A program made the translations under genes and the position numbers. Below are positions 28,008 to 43,027 of a stretch of DNA of 64,000 bases, piece after piece. Position 1 is the first letter of the stretch. Each line of letters begins with the position of its first letter. This stretch comes from Melastoma dodecandrum (Eukaryota; Streptophyta; Magnoliopsida; Myrtales; Melastomataceae). The notes beneath the pieces were generated by a model. That model searched no databases and was not told where the DNA came from. It worked only from the letters and a program-made list of their open reading frames with translations. The stretch covers positions 3,224,001-3,288,000 of the forward strand of contig JARUPY010000471.1 in NCBI GenBank assembly GCA_029817715.1, in the 5' to 3' direction.

Positions 28008-30929
28008 TCACCGTGCTTGCGGCATCGTCATCGTGAGAAAACCCCCTACATCGCGCCTTTCACCAGTCGTCGTTACTTCCGAGCTGCTCCCGGGACTTCT
28101 TTCTAGGAAGAAACCCGGTTGCTTTGGCCGTGGCAACATTGTCCCTTCGTTCGCCAACATGAGGACTACCGATGACATGAAGGGCCTGTCGTCCGGAAAC
28201 TTTTGGACGCAGAGCAAGGCGAGGTGAATGCATCTCTCCACTTGAGGCTGGTTACACATTTCCCGTAGAGATCCTTGCATGAATTCCAGTGACTTTCCCT
28301 CGCTCCAGAGTAGCCATGCCTGAATGAAATTGATGACGGAATTAGGAACAACATAATGCTACGGATGGTGGCCGATACACATGATTTCTTGCTTACGTGC
28401 CCCAGAAGGTTGTGGTGGTGATCCGGATGGCTGAATCCTCGATTCTTCTTGCCGCTCACAATCTCCAACAAGAGCACACCGAAACTAAACACGTCGGATT
28501 TTGACGAGAACTTCCCATCCATTGCATATTCCGGGGACATGTAACCACTGTACACAGAAGACATGAAGTAAGCAGAATCATACATGCTAAACGAAAATGG
28601 CTCGTTTATGAAGTTAACTTACTAGGTGCCGACAATTCTGTTAGTTCGCACCGCTTTATCGCTTCCACTGAAAATTCTTGCCAGGCCAAAATCAGAGATC
28701 TTAGGGTTCAGGTCGGCATCCAACAGTATGTTGCTTGCCTTGAGGTCTCTGTGTATGACTTGAAGTTTAGAATCATGATGAAGATAAAGAAGTCCTCGAG
28801 CAATCCCAGAAACTATAATATAGCGCTTCTCCCACGACAATGAGTGACTTAGATCATGATCTGCAGACATTTCACCGCCATGCACCAGCATCAATATCGT
28901 CGTCTTATGCAGAGAATACCATTCAGAACAAGGATATAATTTCTTACTGAAGATTAAACTGTCCAAGGATTTGTTCGGCAGGTACTCGTAAATCAACATC
29001 CTTTCTTCTCTCTCTATGCAACAGCCCAGAAGTCCGACGAGATTCTTGTGTTGAAGCTTGGCGATCAAGACTACTTCATTCATGAACTCCTCTAGCCCTT
29101 GTCTAGAGTCCTTGGAAAGCCTTTTCACCGCCACATCTTTGTCAACGAACATATTTCCCTGCAGAATCCGCATATTAAACAAATATCCACCAGCCATTTG
29201 CAGCCTGTTATGACCAAGATTTGGCCCTATGTTGTACCTTGTAGACGGATCCGAAACCTCCAGCTCCAATCAGATTTTCCTCGGAGAAATTATTGGTAGC
29301 AGCAGCAACAGTAGCAAAATTGAACAATGGCAAGTCTATGTCATCCTCCCAAGGCTTCGCGTCTGAAAAAGGTAATCATTCATTTAGTTGACGATCATTC
29401 TTCTTCTCGTGAGAATATTACTCAACCACAGTTTCGCTCCCTAACGGGGATCACCTTCTCTTTTACTTCGATTTCTCCTCTGCATGGTCCAAGCCGTCAG
29501 ACTTAGAATGAGCATCCCGGCAATGGCTGAAGTCACTGAAGCAATCACCAGCCTCCTCTTTTGCGTTGAATGGTGATCTGAACCAAGATGCAGAACGTAC
29601 GAATGATCGCAAATACTGTGATTTCGTTATCAGGAGAACATCAACATCAATGCGAGGCAAGATGGTATTACCTAACGATGGTGCAGATAGGCGTACATAC
29701 ATCCCTTGATCGTAGTGATCTCCATGGAACTCTTTGATGTCAAGAAGATCGCCGAACCACATCAAGCAGGTGCTTCCTCCTTCTCTAAAATTTAAATTGG
29801 CATATGCAGTACAAGAACAATTTTTCCTGCACAAGTCCTTGCACATCTCCGGACTAATGTTCTTGTCCAACGAGAAATTTATCAAGTCGGGCAGGTTAAC
29901 AGGCGAAATTTCCTTGAAATCTTCATCAGAAGAGCAATTCAAGGGAAATTCCCTCTCACACCCTGAAGTATAATTAGACAACGCCCACTCCTCTGTCGAC
30001 TTCTGCACAAAACCAGTCAAGCATTGACACTTCGGAGTCTTGCCGAGTGTGCAGAAACCATTAGGGCCGCATTGCCCATATGTGTCACAGTAGTCATTTA
30101 GAATGACATACATAACATCCCAAGATGTGCTCCCCCTCTTTATACTGGTTAACTGAATTAATCCGGATGAATTCAAGGTTGCCTTAGTAGTAATTCCCTC
30201 CATAAGTAATTCATACTCGTAATAAGCATCGGTTTCATTGTAAACAACTATTGGCTCAAGGACGAGGCCACGAGCAGAAGAGACGCCGGAGAACTGGATT
30301 CCATTCCAAGGACCGGTTCTTGATTTTATAACCGAACCCATCATAAGCACCCCTTGCATCAGACCCTCAAGTTTATATCTGTAAGTATAATCGCCAGGTG
30401 CAGGGTCGTCGGCACTTTTCCAGGATGTCAGATATGTTTCGTAGCCGGTTCTCAGATCCCATCCCAATTTCATGCCGACCAAATAGGTGTCAGATGGATG
30501 CTCGAAGCTCTGCCAGGAATAGTTTTTGAAATCCAAACTACTCTCAACAACCAAATTCCCAGTGTCCAATATTCGTGCGACAGGATATATTAAGTTCCTA
30601 GACGAATTCGAGGACCACATCACGTTACTCGATTGATCGAGAATAATAAGGTGGCCATTGCCGTCAAACATGAGGACTCCGTTCGAGCCATTGATGGGTT
30701 TTTCCTTATTGGCAACCCAAACAACTGTATCAGGAGTAACGGAAAACCATATCCCCAAGTACTTACTCCCTGAGTTCCCCCTCGAGAAGAATCCCAGCAC
30801 AAAACTGCCGTTGGCTGAAACCAACGTCTCTCCATCTTTCAAGGACTGCGATGAGTTTAGCGTGTCAGATCCAAGTGAACATCCTGCCACGGACAGGAAC
30901 AACGCCAGATAGCAGGAGAGTCCCCTCAT
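28008..30929 (-). CDS. G-type lectin S-receptor-like serine/threonine kinase D
   Basis: Receptor kinase with the same seven-exon plan: S-domain exon 30,929 to about 29,673, transmembrane exon about 29,579-29,457, then kinase exons to 28,008. Signal peptide ([17 protein letters not shown]), lectin domain ([25 protein letters not shown]), EGF-like ([13 protein letters not shown]), PAN ([17 protein letters not shown]), transmembrane segment ([13 protein letters not shown]), kinase ([44 protein letters not shown]). It ends PQAR. The ATG at 30,929 starts directly before the signal peptide. More diverged from A and B than those are from each other. I see no break. Confidence 0.91.
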
Positions 30930-31660
30930 GCTGAAGCACTTTGCTGCTTCAACAAATTTTCGTACCCTAAACTCAATGGAAATTTTGCCGGGGATACGGC
31001 AGAAGTTTGTTTTCTATCAAAGGTTAGATCATTGTCAAACACCAAGAAACTTAAGGCAATGCTGAACGAGTTTACGTTGACTCTGATTGCATTTGCAGCG
31101 TGCCATGTCAAATAAACGCAGTTTGACTGACCCTCTTCCAAGCAAGAAGTTTCCATCATTCTCCCTTTCTACACACACACGTCTTTCTCACGCAGCGTAC
31201 ACGTTGTTGTAAGCCACATTGCTTTGCTTTTCCTCAGGCTGGGAATCCTCTTGGAATCGAACTACGGCTACACAACAACCGAAGAAACATTCGAAAACTA
31301 TTCTGCATCCTGAACTAAGAAACATTCTCGAGTTATGCGAAACGTTACTCTGTTTCTGTTTTCTTTCCACTGATGGCTCAATCATGTTGAATGGCAAAAA
31401 AAGAAACTGAAACAAAAGTAAAAACTGACGGCTAGAACCTCCAGATTGACTCTGATTGCTGTCTTGTGTCCCAATTAAAACACTGAGAGGGACTGGACTG
31501 TCTTAATTTTCCTCAAATTAGATCTTTGTGAACATGTGAACTGGTTGGCTTCCACGTCTCCCTGTACAAGATTACAAACGGAAACAAAAACTGATTACCT
31601 CCATAGTCAACAACCTTGCGGCTCGGTTTCCTCAAAGGATGTTCTGTCTAGGGTGATCTA
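30930..31660. other. Spacer upstream of kinase gene D
   Basis: Probable promoter of gene D. Contains a short ACACACAC run near 31,170. No gene seen. Confidence 0.4.
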
Positions 31661-31664
31661 GAGG

Positions 31665-31805
31665 CTCCGGACGAGGCAGTTCCTTCTTTGGCTAGCCTGT
31701 ACAGAGGCGAGGCCACCGATGGCCCTGATCCTCTCGGTGGTTCTCACATGGATGGCATCCCCATGTGTATGCTTCTCTTCGTCCGAGATTGCTTGGTTGA
31801 AACGC
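31665..31805 (-). pseudogene. Degenerate last-exon relic of a receptor-like kinase
   Basis: The bases resemble the last exon of gene E (32,100-32,230): both hold ...GGCTAGC...GCCACCGATGGCC... / ...CACCGACGACATCGATGGCC... and then GTGTATG-TTCTCTTC. In this copy the reading frame is broken. Probably the remains of a further duplicated gene next to E. Confidence 0.6.
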
Positions 31806-31984
31806 ATCTGTAGTAATATGGATGGCAGAACTCATGCTACTTTTTGCGAGGTTTCTTATAGTTTCTAAATTCGTCAAATAATACTTTGATATCGGGTTCT
31901 GGCGTTGGGGAGGAGGAGGTTGATGTTTGTTAGAGGGTTAAGATGAGGTTGAGGACTGTGTTGCTGCCCCGGGGGATTTTTTCA

Positions 31985-35097
<3,113 letters not shown>

Positions 35098-36293
35098 AGT
35101 TACTCAAGTGAAACACGCACCCCCACCAAGTTAGTCAATGCCATTGGATTTATGTCAGAGTAATAAATATCCCTGGAATGTACAAGTTTCGTCGGGAAGA
35201 GTCGCATCATCATCAGTTTTAGTTAGAACATTGAAATTGGTAGTAGCCGACGAAATTGAAAAGGTCAGACATTCAACAGTGGGCTTGGTTTGCTTTCTTC
35301 CGAAAGAAGACAGATTAAGAAAGATTAAGAAAACCCACAGGAGAAGGAAGGAAATAAAAAAGTAAACGGATGTCCCCCGCCACCATTTCCGGAAATTGGT
35401 CCGAAGCGATGATGTAATAATGGGCCTGGTCTAATCAGAGGAAGTCCCACATCGAGATATCTCCTGTCAACTTTTTGTCGTGATGGGAAATGGGGGAGGT
35501 TGGGAAGTTCATCGGCGAAATTCCATGCCATCTGATCGAACCTCCGCCACATATTCTTGTCTTGTCTTGGCACCATGACCATCCCCCCAAGTCGACGTGA
35601 ATCATCGATCAACTCGCCAAAGGAAATAAAATAAGCAGGAAAATGAAAGAAGAGATTTGTTTGGAGGGGGGTGACAGGTCGGAAGAGTTCACGTGGGAAT
35701 GTGCCACGTAAGCCGAATCCCTCGCCTGGTAGCCGACTACTCCTCGATAGAACCCCCACAAGTCTTAACATCAGCCACATCTTTTTTAACTCCTTTTCCA
35801 GGAAAATAAACTTTTTCTTCTATATTTTAGTCCATCACGCAATCACCCCACCTCTTGCATGAGCCGGGTTAAAGTGAAAGAGTTATGTTAGTTTCTTGCG
35901 AAAGATTCTTGAAATAATGTGTGGAATTTACTTTTGAATAAACGAAAAAACTTAAAGCACTTTTATTCTTTTTTCGCGAATAGAAATTCGAGAGATTAGT
36001 TCAAAAAATACTAAATATTTTTGCGGTTGATATTAATTCGAAACAAAGCTATTAAAGTGAATACAATACATACAAAACAAAACACTGTCAATTTTACAAT
36101 TTAATCACTCTATATTTAGTATGAGGAAGAGCCAACTTTCCTCATACACACCACACAATCGACCCCCATCCCCCGGAGACAGCTAATTTCATTTTTTAAA
36201 ACAAATAAAAAAAAGTTATCCTTAAAAAAATGACTTTTATTAAAAAGGAGAGAAAGAGAGAGGGGATGGTAATAACAGGGAATGGGCCTCCAT
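35098..36293. other. Divergent spacer between kinase E and the B-box gene
   Basis: No gene seen. It contains CACGTG at 35,690-35,695 and an AT-rich block at about 35,880-36,240. Confidence 0.45.
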
Positions 36294-36377
36294 GACACGT
36301 CACGTGAGTATCCTCGGGGCCAGGTGGGGGTCACGTGGACTACTCTCCCCAAATCGTGGACTACATCTCGCCACGTG
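36294..36377 (+). promoter_or_regulatory. Cluster of three G-boxes upstream of the B-box gene
   Basis: CACGTG occurs at 36,301-36,306, 36,332-36,337 and 36,372-36,377, within 80 bp and 255-330 bp before the B-box gene ATG. The first is preceded by another ACGT core (GACACGT). G-boxes are bound by bZIP and bHLH factors such as HY5, PIFs and ABFs in plants. Light or ABA control of this gene is an inference from the motifs. Confidence 0.6.
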
Positions 36378-36631
36378 TGCAGCCCCGATATCTGCCCTTT
36401 CACCTCCTTGACCACTAATCTCTCCTTTACTTCCCCTCCCAAAAAAAATATCTATCTTTCCTTCCTCCTCCTAAACTCTCCTACTCTCTTTCCCTTTCTG
36501 TTCCACTTCTTTAGCCAACCCCTGCGGTAGCGAAATTACTGTTCTCTCCCCCCCGACCCCCCACCACCCTCTGCTTGGGTAAGAGCCGACCGACGCGGTT
36601 GTTGTTGTTGACCTTTTGACTCCTTCCGGCG

Positions 36632-37463
36632 ATGAGGAAGTGTTGCGACCTCTGCGGCCGCAGCCAGGCCAGGGTTCACTGCGAGTCCGACCAGGCGAGC
36701 TTGTGCTGGGCCTGCGACCTCAAGGTTCACGCCGCTAACTTCCTTGTGGAGAAGCACGTCAGGGTCCTCCTCTGCGGTTCCTGCTCCGCCCATACCCCTT
36801 GGAAGGCCTCCGGCGCGTGCCTTGGATCCGCTGCCACCATCTGCGAGGTGTGCTTCCGCCATCGCGAGTCCGGGGTTGGAGTTTTGTGCGGCGAGGAGGG
36901 ACGGGGTGGGGTTGATCGCGACACGCGCGACGAAGGCCGGGATGATGAGGAGGGGGGAGAGGACGATGTGGAGGATGAAGATGCGGACGAGTTGGACGAC
37001 GAAGAGGATGGAGAGAATCAAGTGGTTCCTTGGGCATTCGATTCACCGCCCCCGGTCGATGTTTCGTCGAGCACGGGAGAGATAGGCGACGACTTTGGTG
37101 ATGTCTGCGAATCCAGGATGGACGGGACACATCAGATCGTGCATCCTGACTTGGCGGTAATTTCCTGTCGAATGTTTCTTAAGTCTAGGAATTCATTCCG
37201 ATTTCTCTCGAGGTCTCACACGCGATGCCTTGACGGCGCAGGAACAAGAACTCTGCCATTCCTATGCATCCTCTGCACAGAATGCATGGGTCGCCGCCTC
37301 GTCAAATCCATCATCATACAGACCAGCCAAGAGGCAGAGGAGGATTGATGAACCGATCAGGAATGGGCAACACCTCTGCAGCGACGGACAAGAGGAAGGA
37401 CCCAACTTGGCGAAGTTGCTGCACGCTTTCCCGACTGCTGCCACAACCAGCAGGCCAGGCTGA
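36632..37463 (+). CDS. Double B-box zinc finger protein
   Basis: Protein of 248 residues in two exons, 36632-37156 and 37242-37463 (phase 0, GT-AG). Two B-box zinc fingers sit at the N-terminus: CDLCGRSQARVHCESDQASL..CWACDLKVHAANF, then LLCGSCSAHTPWKASGACL..ICEVC. A strongly acidic stretch follows (about residues 107-130), then NQVVPWAFDSPPP. Exon 2 has a basic KRQRR motif. No CCT domain is present, so it is not a CONSTANS-type group I-III member. B-box proteins act in light signalling and flowering by binding other regulators. I cannot assign a BBX number from sequence alone. Confidence 0.87.
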
Positions 37464-38967
37464 ATCCGGAGCAATTGATTCAAATAAGAGGCTGAAGATT
37501 TGGTTCCTTCACTCTGATCAACTCGGGATTTTGCGAATTGCCTGGATTTTCCTACTAACAATCGCTCAGGTCGCCTTTAATTTCGGTTAAACCCAGCTTG
37601 ATGTAGTTTTGTATTCATTTTGCATGATCACTCTAGAAGTATACTTATGGATATTACTTCAAGGTACTCTTCAACATAGTCATTACACTAGCTTGAGATG
37701 GGATCAAGTTGCCAAATGGGCATGTTTTAATTGCTGATGACAAAGAGGATATGGGGATTTGGTATGATGGGCTGTCACGTGAAGGCTACTTTACTTTATC
37801 CTCCCTTTAGAAAATAGCAAATGGATAATCATCTGATATTCTCCAATTACATCACACTGCCTTTGCCTAGGCTCATCTTGTCAGTCTCATTTTCTTGGAA
37901 ACAAGGGTTTTGACTCAACTCAAGTAAACATTGAGAATTGAACACGAAAACACCAGATTGACCCATCAAAGAGGTCCCCATAAGAAGTTCCGAGGAAAAA
38001 CCAGAAATCTGAAACCTGAGAAGCACACAAAGGCTTCAACAAGAAGAAGAGGAAGCATACTTCATGAACATACATTGGGGTGGTCTCTCCCTTCATTTTC
38101 TAGTGCCATCCACCACTGATCTCGCTCTTCAAAAGTCCATACAGCGAACGAAGGATCATAACAGTTAGAACAATAAGTAGGATCCCACCATAACGAGTAG
38201 GGATGTTGAATATGGGATGTGGAATAGTGTAAACCTGAATAACAAACTGATTGTGCATCGATCTCTCAAGTCCGTGCTAAGCAACTGCAGTTCATAGAAG
38301 AGAGCATCATCGGCCGGAAGGAAACAAACAAAGGTACGTGTTAATGTAACTAACTCGTTTTCTGCAATATCATACTCATAGTGAAAGAAAATAACTCCAT
38401 GATCGGACGAGACAACGTTGGCTACCCTTAGGATAGGATCATCCGACAAGGTCATTCAAACAGACAAGATTCCACAAGAAGCAGTGGCACAATCCTCGGT
38501 CAAATGCAACTAAATCTCCGGCAGGCGTGATTAAAAAACACAAAGTTCGGGAATCTTAAATAATCTACATTCACTTTCACGGCCATGTTTAAGCAGGGAT
38601 GTGCAGTCAAATCACATCCGCCGATGTCCGGAAAGAACAACCCCAAAACAACTTCACCAAAACGTCCTCATTTCAAACTATGTTCCCTTGCATCTCTACA
38701 GAACATACAGAAGCTGTGTAACCCACACACCATCATTTATCTTGGGCAATGAGAGAAAATCATGGCCCTAAGATCAGCAACATCTCCTAAACAATCGTCT
38801 TATCTCGGCATATTTAAGTACTTACATGGAGAATTCTAATAGAAAGCAGCAAACTCATGATCCACAATCCTCACACACCAAATGCTCAATCACAACAGAT
38901 TGGTGAAATGCACAAGTAGGATCGATCCAACAATACATGAAATCTTTATGCAGAAAGGCAGGAAAAA
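37464..38967. other. Convergent spacer between B-box gene and universal stress gene
   Basis: Contains the 3' regions of both neighbours. The open frames (for example 37,931-38,119 and 38,165-38,455) are short and show no family features. No gene called. Confidence 0.4.
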
Positions 38968-39693
38968 CTAGCAAAAGATTAAACCTTTCTGGTGTTCCTC
39001 CTCATCCTCATCCTCCTCTTCATCTTCCTTTCTCTCATTGATAGCAACCACGGGACGATTACCTCCGGCATTGTCCTTGTCATCAGGATATCTAACCACA
39101 ACAACAGGGCAAACGCAATGATGCACGCAGTAGTCACTGACACTCCCCAGCCTTCCAGCGCTGCCCCGCCTAGCAGCGCCAAACCCTCGGCTCCCCATGA
39201 TAACGGCGCTAAGCCCCAACCTCTCGACCTCCAAGCAAAGCCTCTCCTTCATATCATGATCCTTGACGATGTGTATCTTGTAAGGGATGCCCGCCTCCTT
39301 GAGGGGCTTGGCGAGCTCGGTGGCCTTGGCGATGGTGAAGGCATCGAAATCGTCCTGAGACTGATTGGGTTCGGAAGGTCTGGCTGGGGAACCGGGGGTA
39401 GGGTTGGGGCTGGGGGAGTGGGGTAGGGGGCCCCAGTCGGCGCCGAAGAGGACGGAGGTGGGGGAGACGTGGAGGAGGACGACGGCGTCGCCCTCGGGGC
39501 GGAGGTAGTGGTCGACGGCCCAGCGGACGGCGTGGGCGGACTCGTCGGAGAGATCGACGGCGACGCCGATCTTGCGGGTGGCGGAGGAGACGGGGGTGGC
39601 TGAGGAGGTGTGGGGGTGGCGGGGGGAAGGGGGGTGGTGGATCTTGATCGTGGGGAGGTTGAGAGGGTGGTCGGAGTTGGGTTCCTGCTGCAT
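38968..39693 (-). CDS. Universal stress protein, PHOS32/PHOS34-like
   Basis: USP-fold nucleotide-binding protein of 241 residues. The N-terminus has a proline-rich phosphorylation-type segment (TIKIHHPPSPRHPH), then the USP domain: RKIGVAVDLSDESAHAVRWA, VLLHVSP, FGADWGPLP, IVKDHDMKERLCLEVERLG, and the ATP-binding signature GSRGFGAARRGSAGRLGSVS followed by YCVHHCVCPVVVVR. In Arabidopsis the PHOS32/34 relatives are phosphorylated in response to microbial elicitors. The C-terminus is an acidic run (EDEEEDEDEEEHQ). The last few residues lie beside a GGTTTAATC that might be a splice donor, so the true end could differ. Start ATG at 39,693. Confidence 0.92.
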   Translation of the reverse strand: MQQEPNSDHPLNLPTIKIHHPPSPRHPHTSSATPVSSATRKIGVAVDLSDESAHAVRWAVDHYLRPEGDAVVLLHVSPTSVLFGADWGPLPHSPSPNPTPGSPARPSEPNQSQDDFDAFTIAKATELAKPLKEAGIPYKIHIVKDHDMKERLCLEVERLGLSAVIMGSRGFGAARRGSAGRLGSVSDYCVHHCVCPVVVVRYPDDKDNAGGNRPVVAINERKEDEEEDEDEEEHQKGLIFC

Positions 39694-41691
39694 TTTTTGC
39701 TCTTTGTATTTCCTCGATCGGGTGACTTGGGGAAGGGAGTTTCCAAGGAAGGTTTCTCTTCCAACGAAGGAATCAATAAAAATGGGGAATGGCGTTGGGA
39801 GTGTGTGTGTGTCGCAAGTATTAGTTTAACAAAAGACTTTCAATGCTTGTAGGAACTTCGAGAACCTTAAAATTGACGAATGGCTTCGGACACTGTTTGG
39901 GGGTGCACAATCACATGGTGTCTTTTCGAGAGAGCATTTTACTTTCAGCATCTTCGTATGGATAAGCAGAATAAGGGTAAAGATATTCCATTAATTGTCC
40001 ATTTCGTCCGTAAAAATCAGGGCAGCCTCTGGCCTCTGGCCTGCCTGCCGTCCACTCTTTTATTATTATTAACATTTCTTTTCTATCCCCTACTACTTAT
40101 ATAACTACCATCACCACCGATCAGATCAACAGTAAGTAAAAGTGAACCTCCAATCCCCCCCACCCCCTTCCTCCCAAATGCCCAAAACCTGCACTTCTTC
40201 ATGCCCATGGATCCTCCACCCACAACCCCCACATATTCACAGAGCATAAGTATCTTCTGGCCCATCTCTGTCCCCCTTCTCTACTTCGTCTTCCCCCCCT
40301 CAAAAACAGAAAGAAGAAAAAGCTACAAGAAACAACCCCCAGTGGCCACTAGCTGCCAAAACGCCCAATAAGAAAAACATAAACTCACTGAGAGAACTAG
40401 TGGAAGAAAAAATGAATTCAGCCCCAATGCAATAATACACCACACCACCCCCACCTTTCCTTTCCTCTTCTTGTTTGGTTCGTAGCTTATCCCTTTTCAT
40501 GTCATGTAAAGTGTGTAATTCAACTTGGGGGGGGGAGGATTTGTTTGTGTGGGAATTTATTCTGCTTTTTTTGAATTTTTTTTTTTTCTTTCTGGTTTAT
40601 GCAACAAAGCTCTTTAAAAGCTACCCCTGGAAAAAGTTCATCCTTCCCCAGAGTCCTCTCCTTCTCGACACCCCCCAACTAAAAACAGAAACCTGCAGAT
40701 GCTGCTTTGGGGGTTTCAGCGCATAAAGTATGTGGGCATACCCAACAACAGAAACCCCTTGTTCTAGCCCTGCCTTCTTCTTCTGCCCCTCCCCCCCTCT
40801 ATCTGTCTGTCTCTATGCATGTTATATATATGAGTGAGAGTATATAATGCATGAGGGAGAAATATACAAAGTGGGTGGATGTGGATGGAGATGGTGATGA
40901 ATAATTGACAGCGAGCAGGGACCAGATCAGATTGATCTCATCTTTAGGGCTTTGTCTTAGAGAAGAAGAAGAATAAAGAAGAAAGAAGGGACATCCCTCA
41001 CTTTCATGGGTTTGATCCAAACCAAACTAAACTAAACAACAGTCGACCAAATCCCGTGTCGAGGGTCGGAAAATGCCTGCCGGGTTTGCGTGGTTTGATT
41101 GGATCAATTGTTTGTTTTGACGGCGAGAGCCGCAAGCCCTAGGTCACACAAACACACACCCATACACCAGTAGATACCACATTTAACCACGAAGTTGATG
41201 TAACAGAGTACTCAATAAGGCATCAAGGAACACAGGTACGGTGAGTTATTATTCAGTGGCAACAATAAGGCAGAATGCATTTTTGGGTATCAACCCCAGG
41301 AAGCACAAACACAAAAGCATGTAAGTCTCTTGTCAGACTCTCGCCCAGAGATAGAGACCGACAGTGAGGAAGAAAGAAAGAAAGAGAGACATAAAAGAAG
41401 AAACGAAAATCACGCAGAAAGATCATCGACCTTAACCCTAATAAAAACCCAAGTTGGTAAGGAGTTAGTCTCAACTAACAAAATCAAAATGGAGCCCCAA
41501 AACCCTCTCCCCCCCCCCGGCCCTCTCTTGCATCATGCGATTTACTTCCTGTCAGAAGAGTGTGGACACAATACTTATGCACAAGGAGAGTGAAATTAAA
41601 CATAAAATCAAAGTCCTGACTTCTTTCTTCTTCTCTTGGGCTAATGGCTATATCAACAAAATCATCATCATCATCACCACCACCACCACCA
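39694..41691. other. Two-kilobase gene-free stretch upstream of the stress protein
   Basis: Promoter side of the universal stress gene and 3' side of the SPEAR-like gene. Rich in pyrimidine or purine runs (for example 41,363-41,400) with a TATATATA motif near 40,826. I looked for hairpins of common plant microRNA families and saw none. No gene called. Confidence 0.4.
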
Positions 41692-41695
41692 TCAC
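41658..41695. repeat. (CAT/CAC)n trinucleotide tract
   Basis: Runs of ATC followed by ACC and CAC, directly after the stop codon of the SPEAR-like gene on its strand, so in its 3' untranslated region. Confidence 0.8.
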
Positions 41696-43027
41696 AGCTT
41701 GAGTGATAGATCAATGGAGTTAGAAGATTCAGCAGCAGCAGAAGAAGAAGCAGGAGCAGAATCAGAAGCAGCTCCTCTTCCTTCAACTCCTACTGAAGGC
41801 ATGCACTGCTCCTCGTTCCAGGTGTTCCTGCACCTCTTTCCCGGAAAGAACTCATACTCCAGCACCACCCCACCAACCACAGGCTTTACCTTCCCATTCA
41901 TCCCTGCCTGTTTCATTCGATAAATAACTTTATTTCACTTAGATTCCAAAAAAAAAACCTAAAAAAAGAAGGAGAAGGGAGAAAGAAGAAACCATCATTA
42001 CCCATTTGATTGCCAAGCCTGTATTGCAGTTCATTGAGGCCAAAAGGGCAAAAGGGAAAAGAAATAATGGAACTTTCCGTCTTCCTATTCGACCTTGCAA
42101 ATTTAAAAAAAAAAAACTTGCTTTGATGGAACAGTGTCCATGAACACATCAAAGAAACACTAATCGTATTTCTCGATCCTATCAGACCCTCTTTTTTGAT
42201 CATCGGAACCCTCGAATTTTTTCATGGAAACAGAAAAGGTGAAAGACTATCAGTACTGGACAGAGTCTAGAAACGAGAAAAGGAAGGAAGCTTAAGATCC
42301 TTATTATTAGGTCGAATGAAGGAGGCAAGGAGAGGACAGGGAACTCTACCGTAAGGTAAATGTTATGATCGGCATGGTCGGGCACGAGAGCTCGCGCATT
42401 TGGCATTGAAGAGAGCTCTCTCGACGCCCCACTGTTCACGCAGTCCCAACCATCCAAGAGCGGGTTACCCACGAGGTACCCCCGGCCCATACCGAAAACC
42501 CCAGGCGGAAGGCAGCGACCTCCGGTTTCACGATGCGGCGGAACACCGCCTGCACTCTCCATGACATGATGATACTGGAAAGGAGATGGAAGAGGAGTAG
42601 AAGGAGGAGGAGGAGGAGGAGGAGGACGTGGAGTTCCTCCACCTGCAACCCCAGATTGGAGATACTGAAAATGCGGCACGGCCTGGGGATCGGCAGGCAT
42701 GGGGGCGGTCATGGGCCCTGGGAGTTGCTGCAGCTGGGGGCCTGGAATCTCGACCAGTTTCTTCCAGCGTTCCTGGAGGCGGAGACGCTCTAGCTGAGCG
42801 ACGCCGAGGCCTCGCTGGGGCTGCTTCTTGGGGGGCGGGGGCTTCGCGGGCCTCCGAGGCCTGGACTTGGTAGCAGTCGAGGAGGCACCGGCGACAGCCG
42901 TATAACCAGCGGGAGGAACGGGTGGCTGTTGAGGGTGCCGGAGGCGAAGGTCGAGCTCAAGCATGGAGGGGTCGGTTTGAGCCCCCTCGGAGGAGGAGGT
43001 CGGAGGCGGTACCGTTGTCGCAGACAT
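41692..43027 (-). CDS. SPEAR/TIE-type transcriptional repressor with two EAR motifs
   Basis: Nuclear co-repressor adaptor of the SPOROCYTELESS-like family, which bring TOPLESS to TCP factors. Best model: exon 1 43027-42350 and exon 2 41907-41692, phase 0, 297 residues. An N-terminal EAR motif (MLELDLRL) lies near residue 22. A basic KSRPRRPAKPPPPKKQ stretch and the family core GLGVAQLERLRLQERWKK follow, then a poly-proline run and SRELSSMPNAR. In exon 2 comes EYEFFPGKRCRN, and the protein ends with a second EAR, IDLSLKL. A tiny extra exon between 42,040 and 42,000 was considered, but the only GT donor would break the frame. The Cys-rich KKKR segment of some relatives is missing in this model. 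Confidence 0.85.

Noticed and set aside
41540..41575. TGTCAGAAGAGTGTGGACAC, resembling miR156
   Set aside because: Several mismatches and no visible complementary arm nearby.
41800..41830. ATGCACTGC... segment that resembles miR408
   Set aside because: Match is partial and lies within coding exon 2 of the SPEAR-like gene; no hairpin seen.
41997..42040. Possible tiny middle exon of the SPEAR-like gene (LGNQM)
   Set aside because: The available GT donor leaves a phase that brings a stop in the last exon; direct joining of the two main exons keeps the frame.
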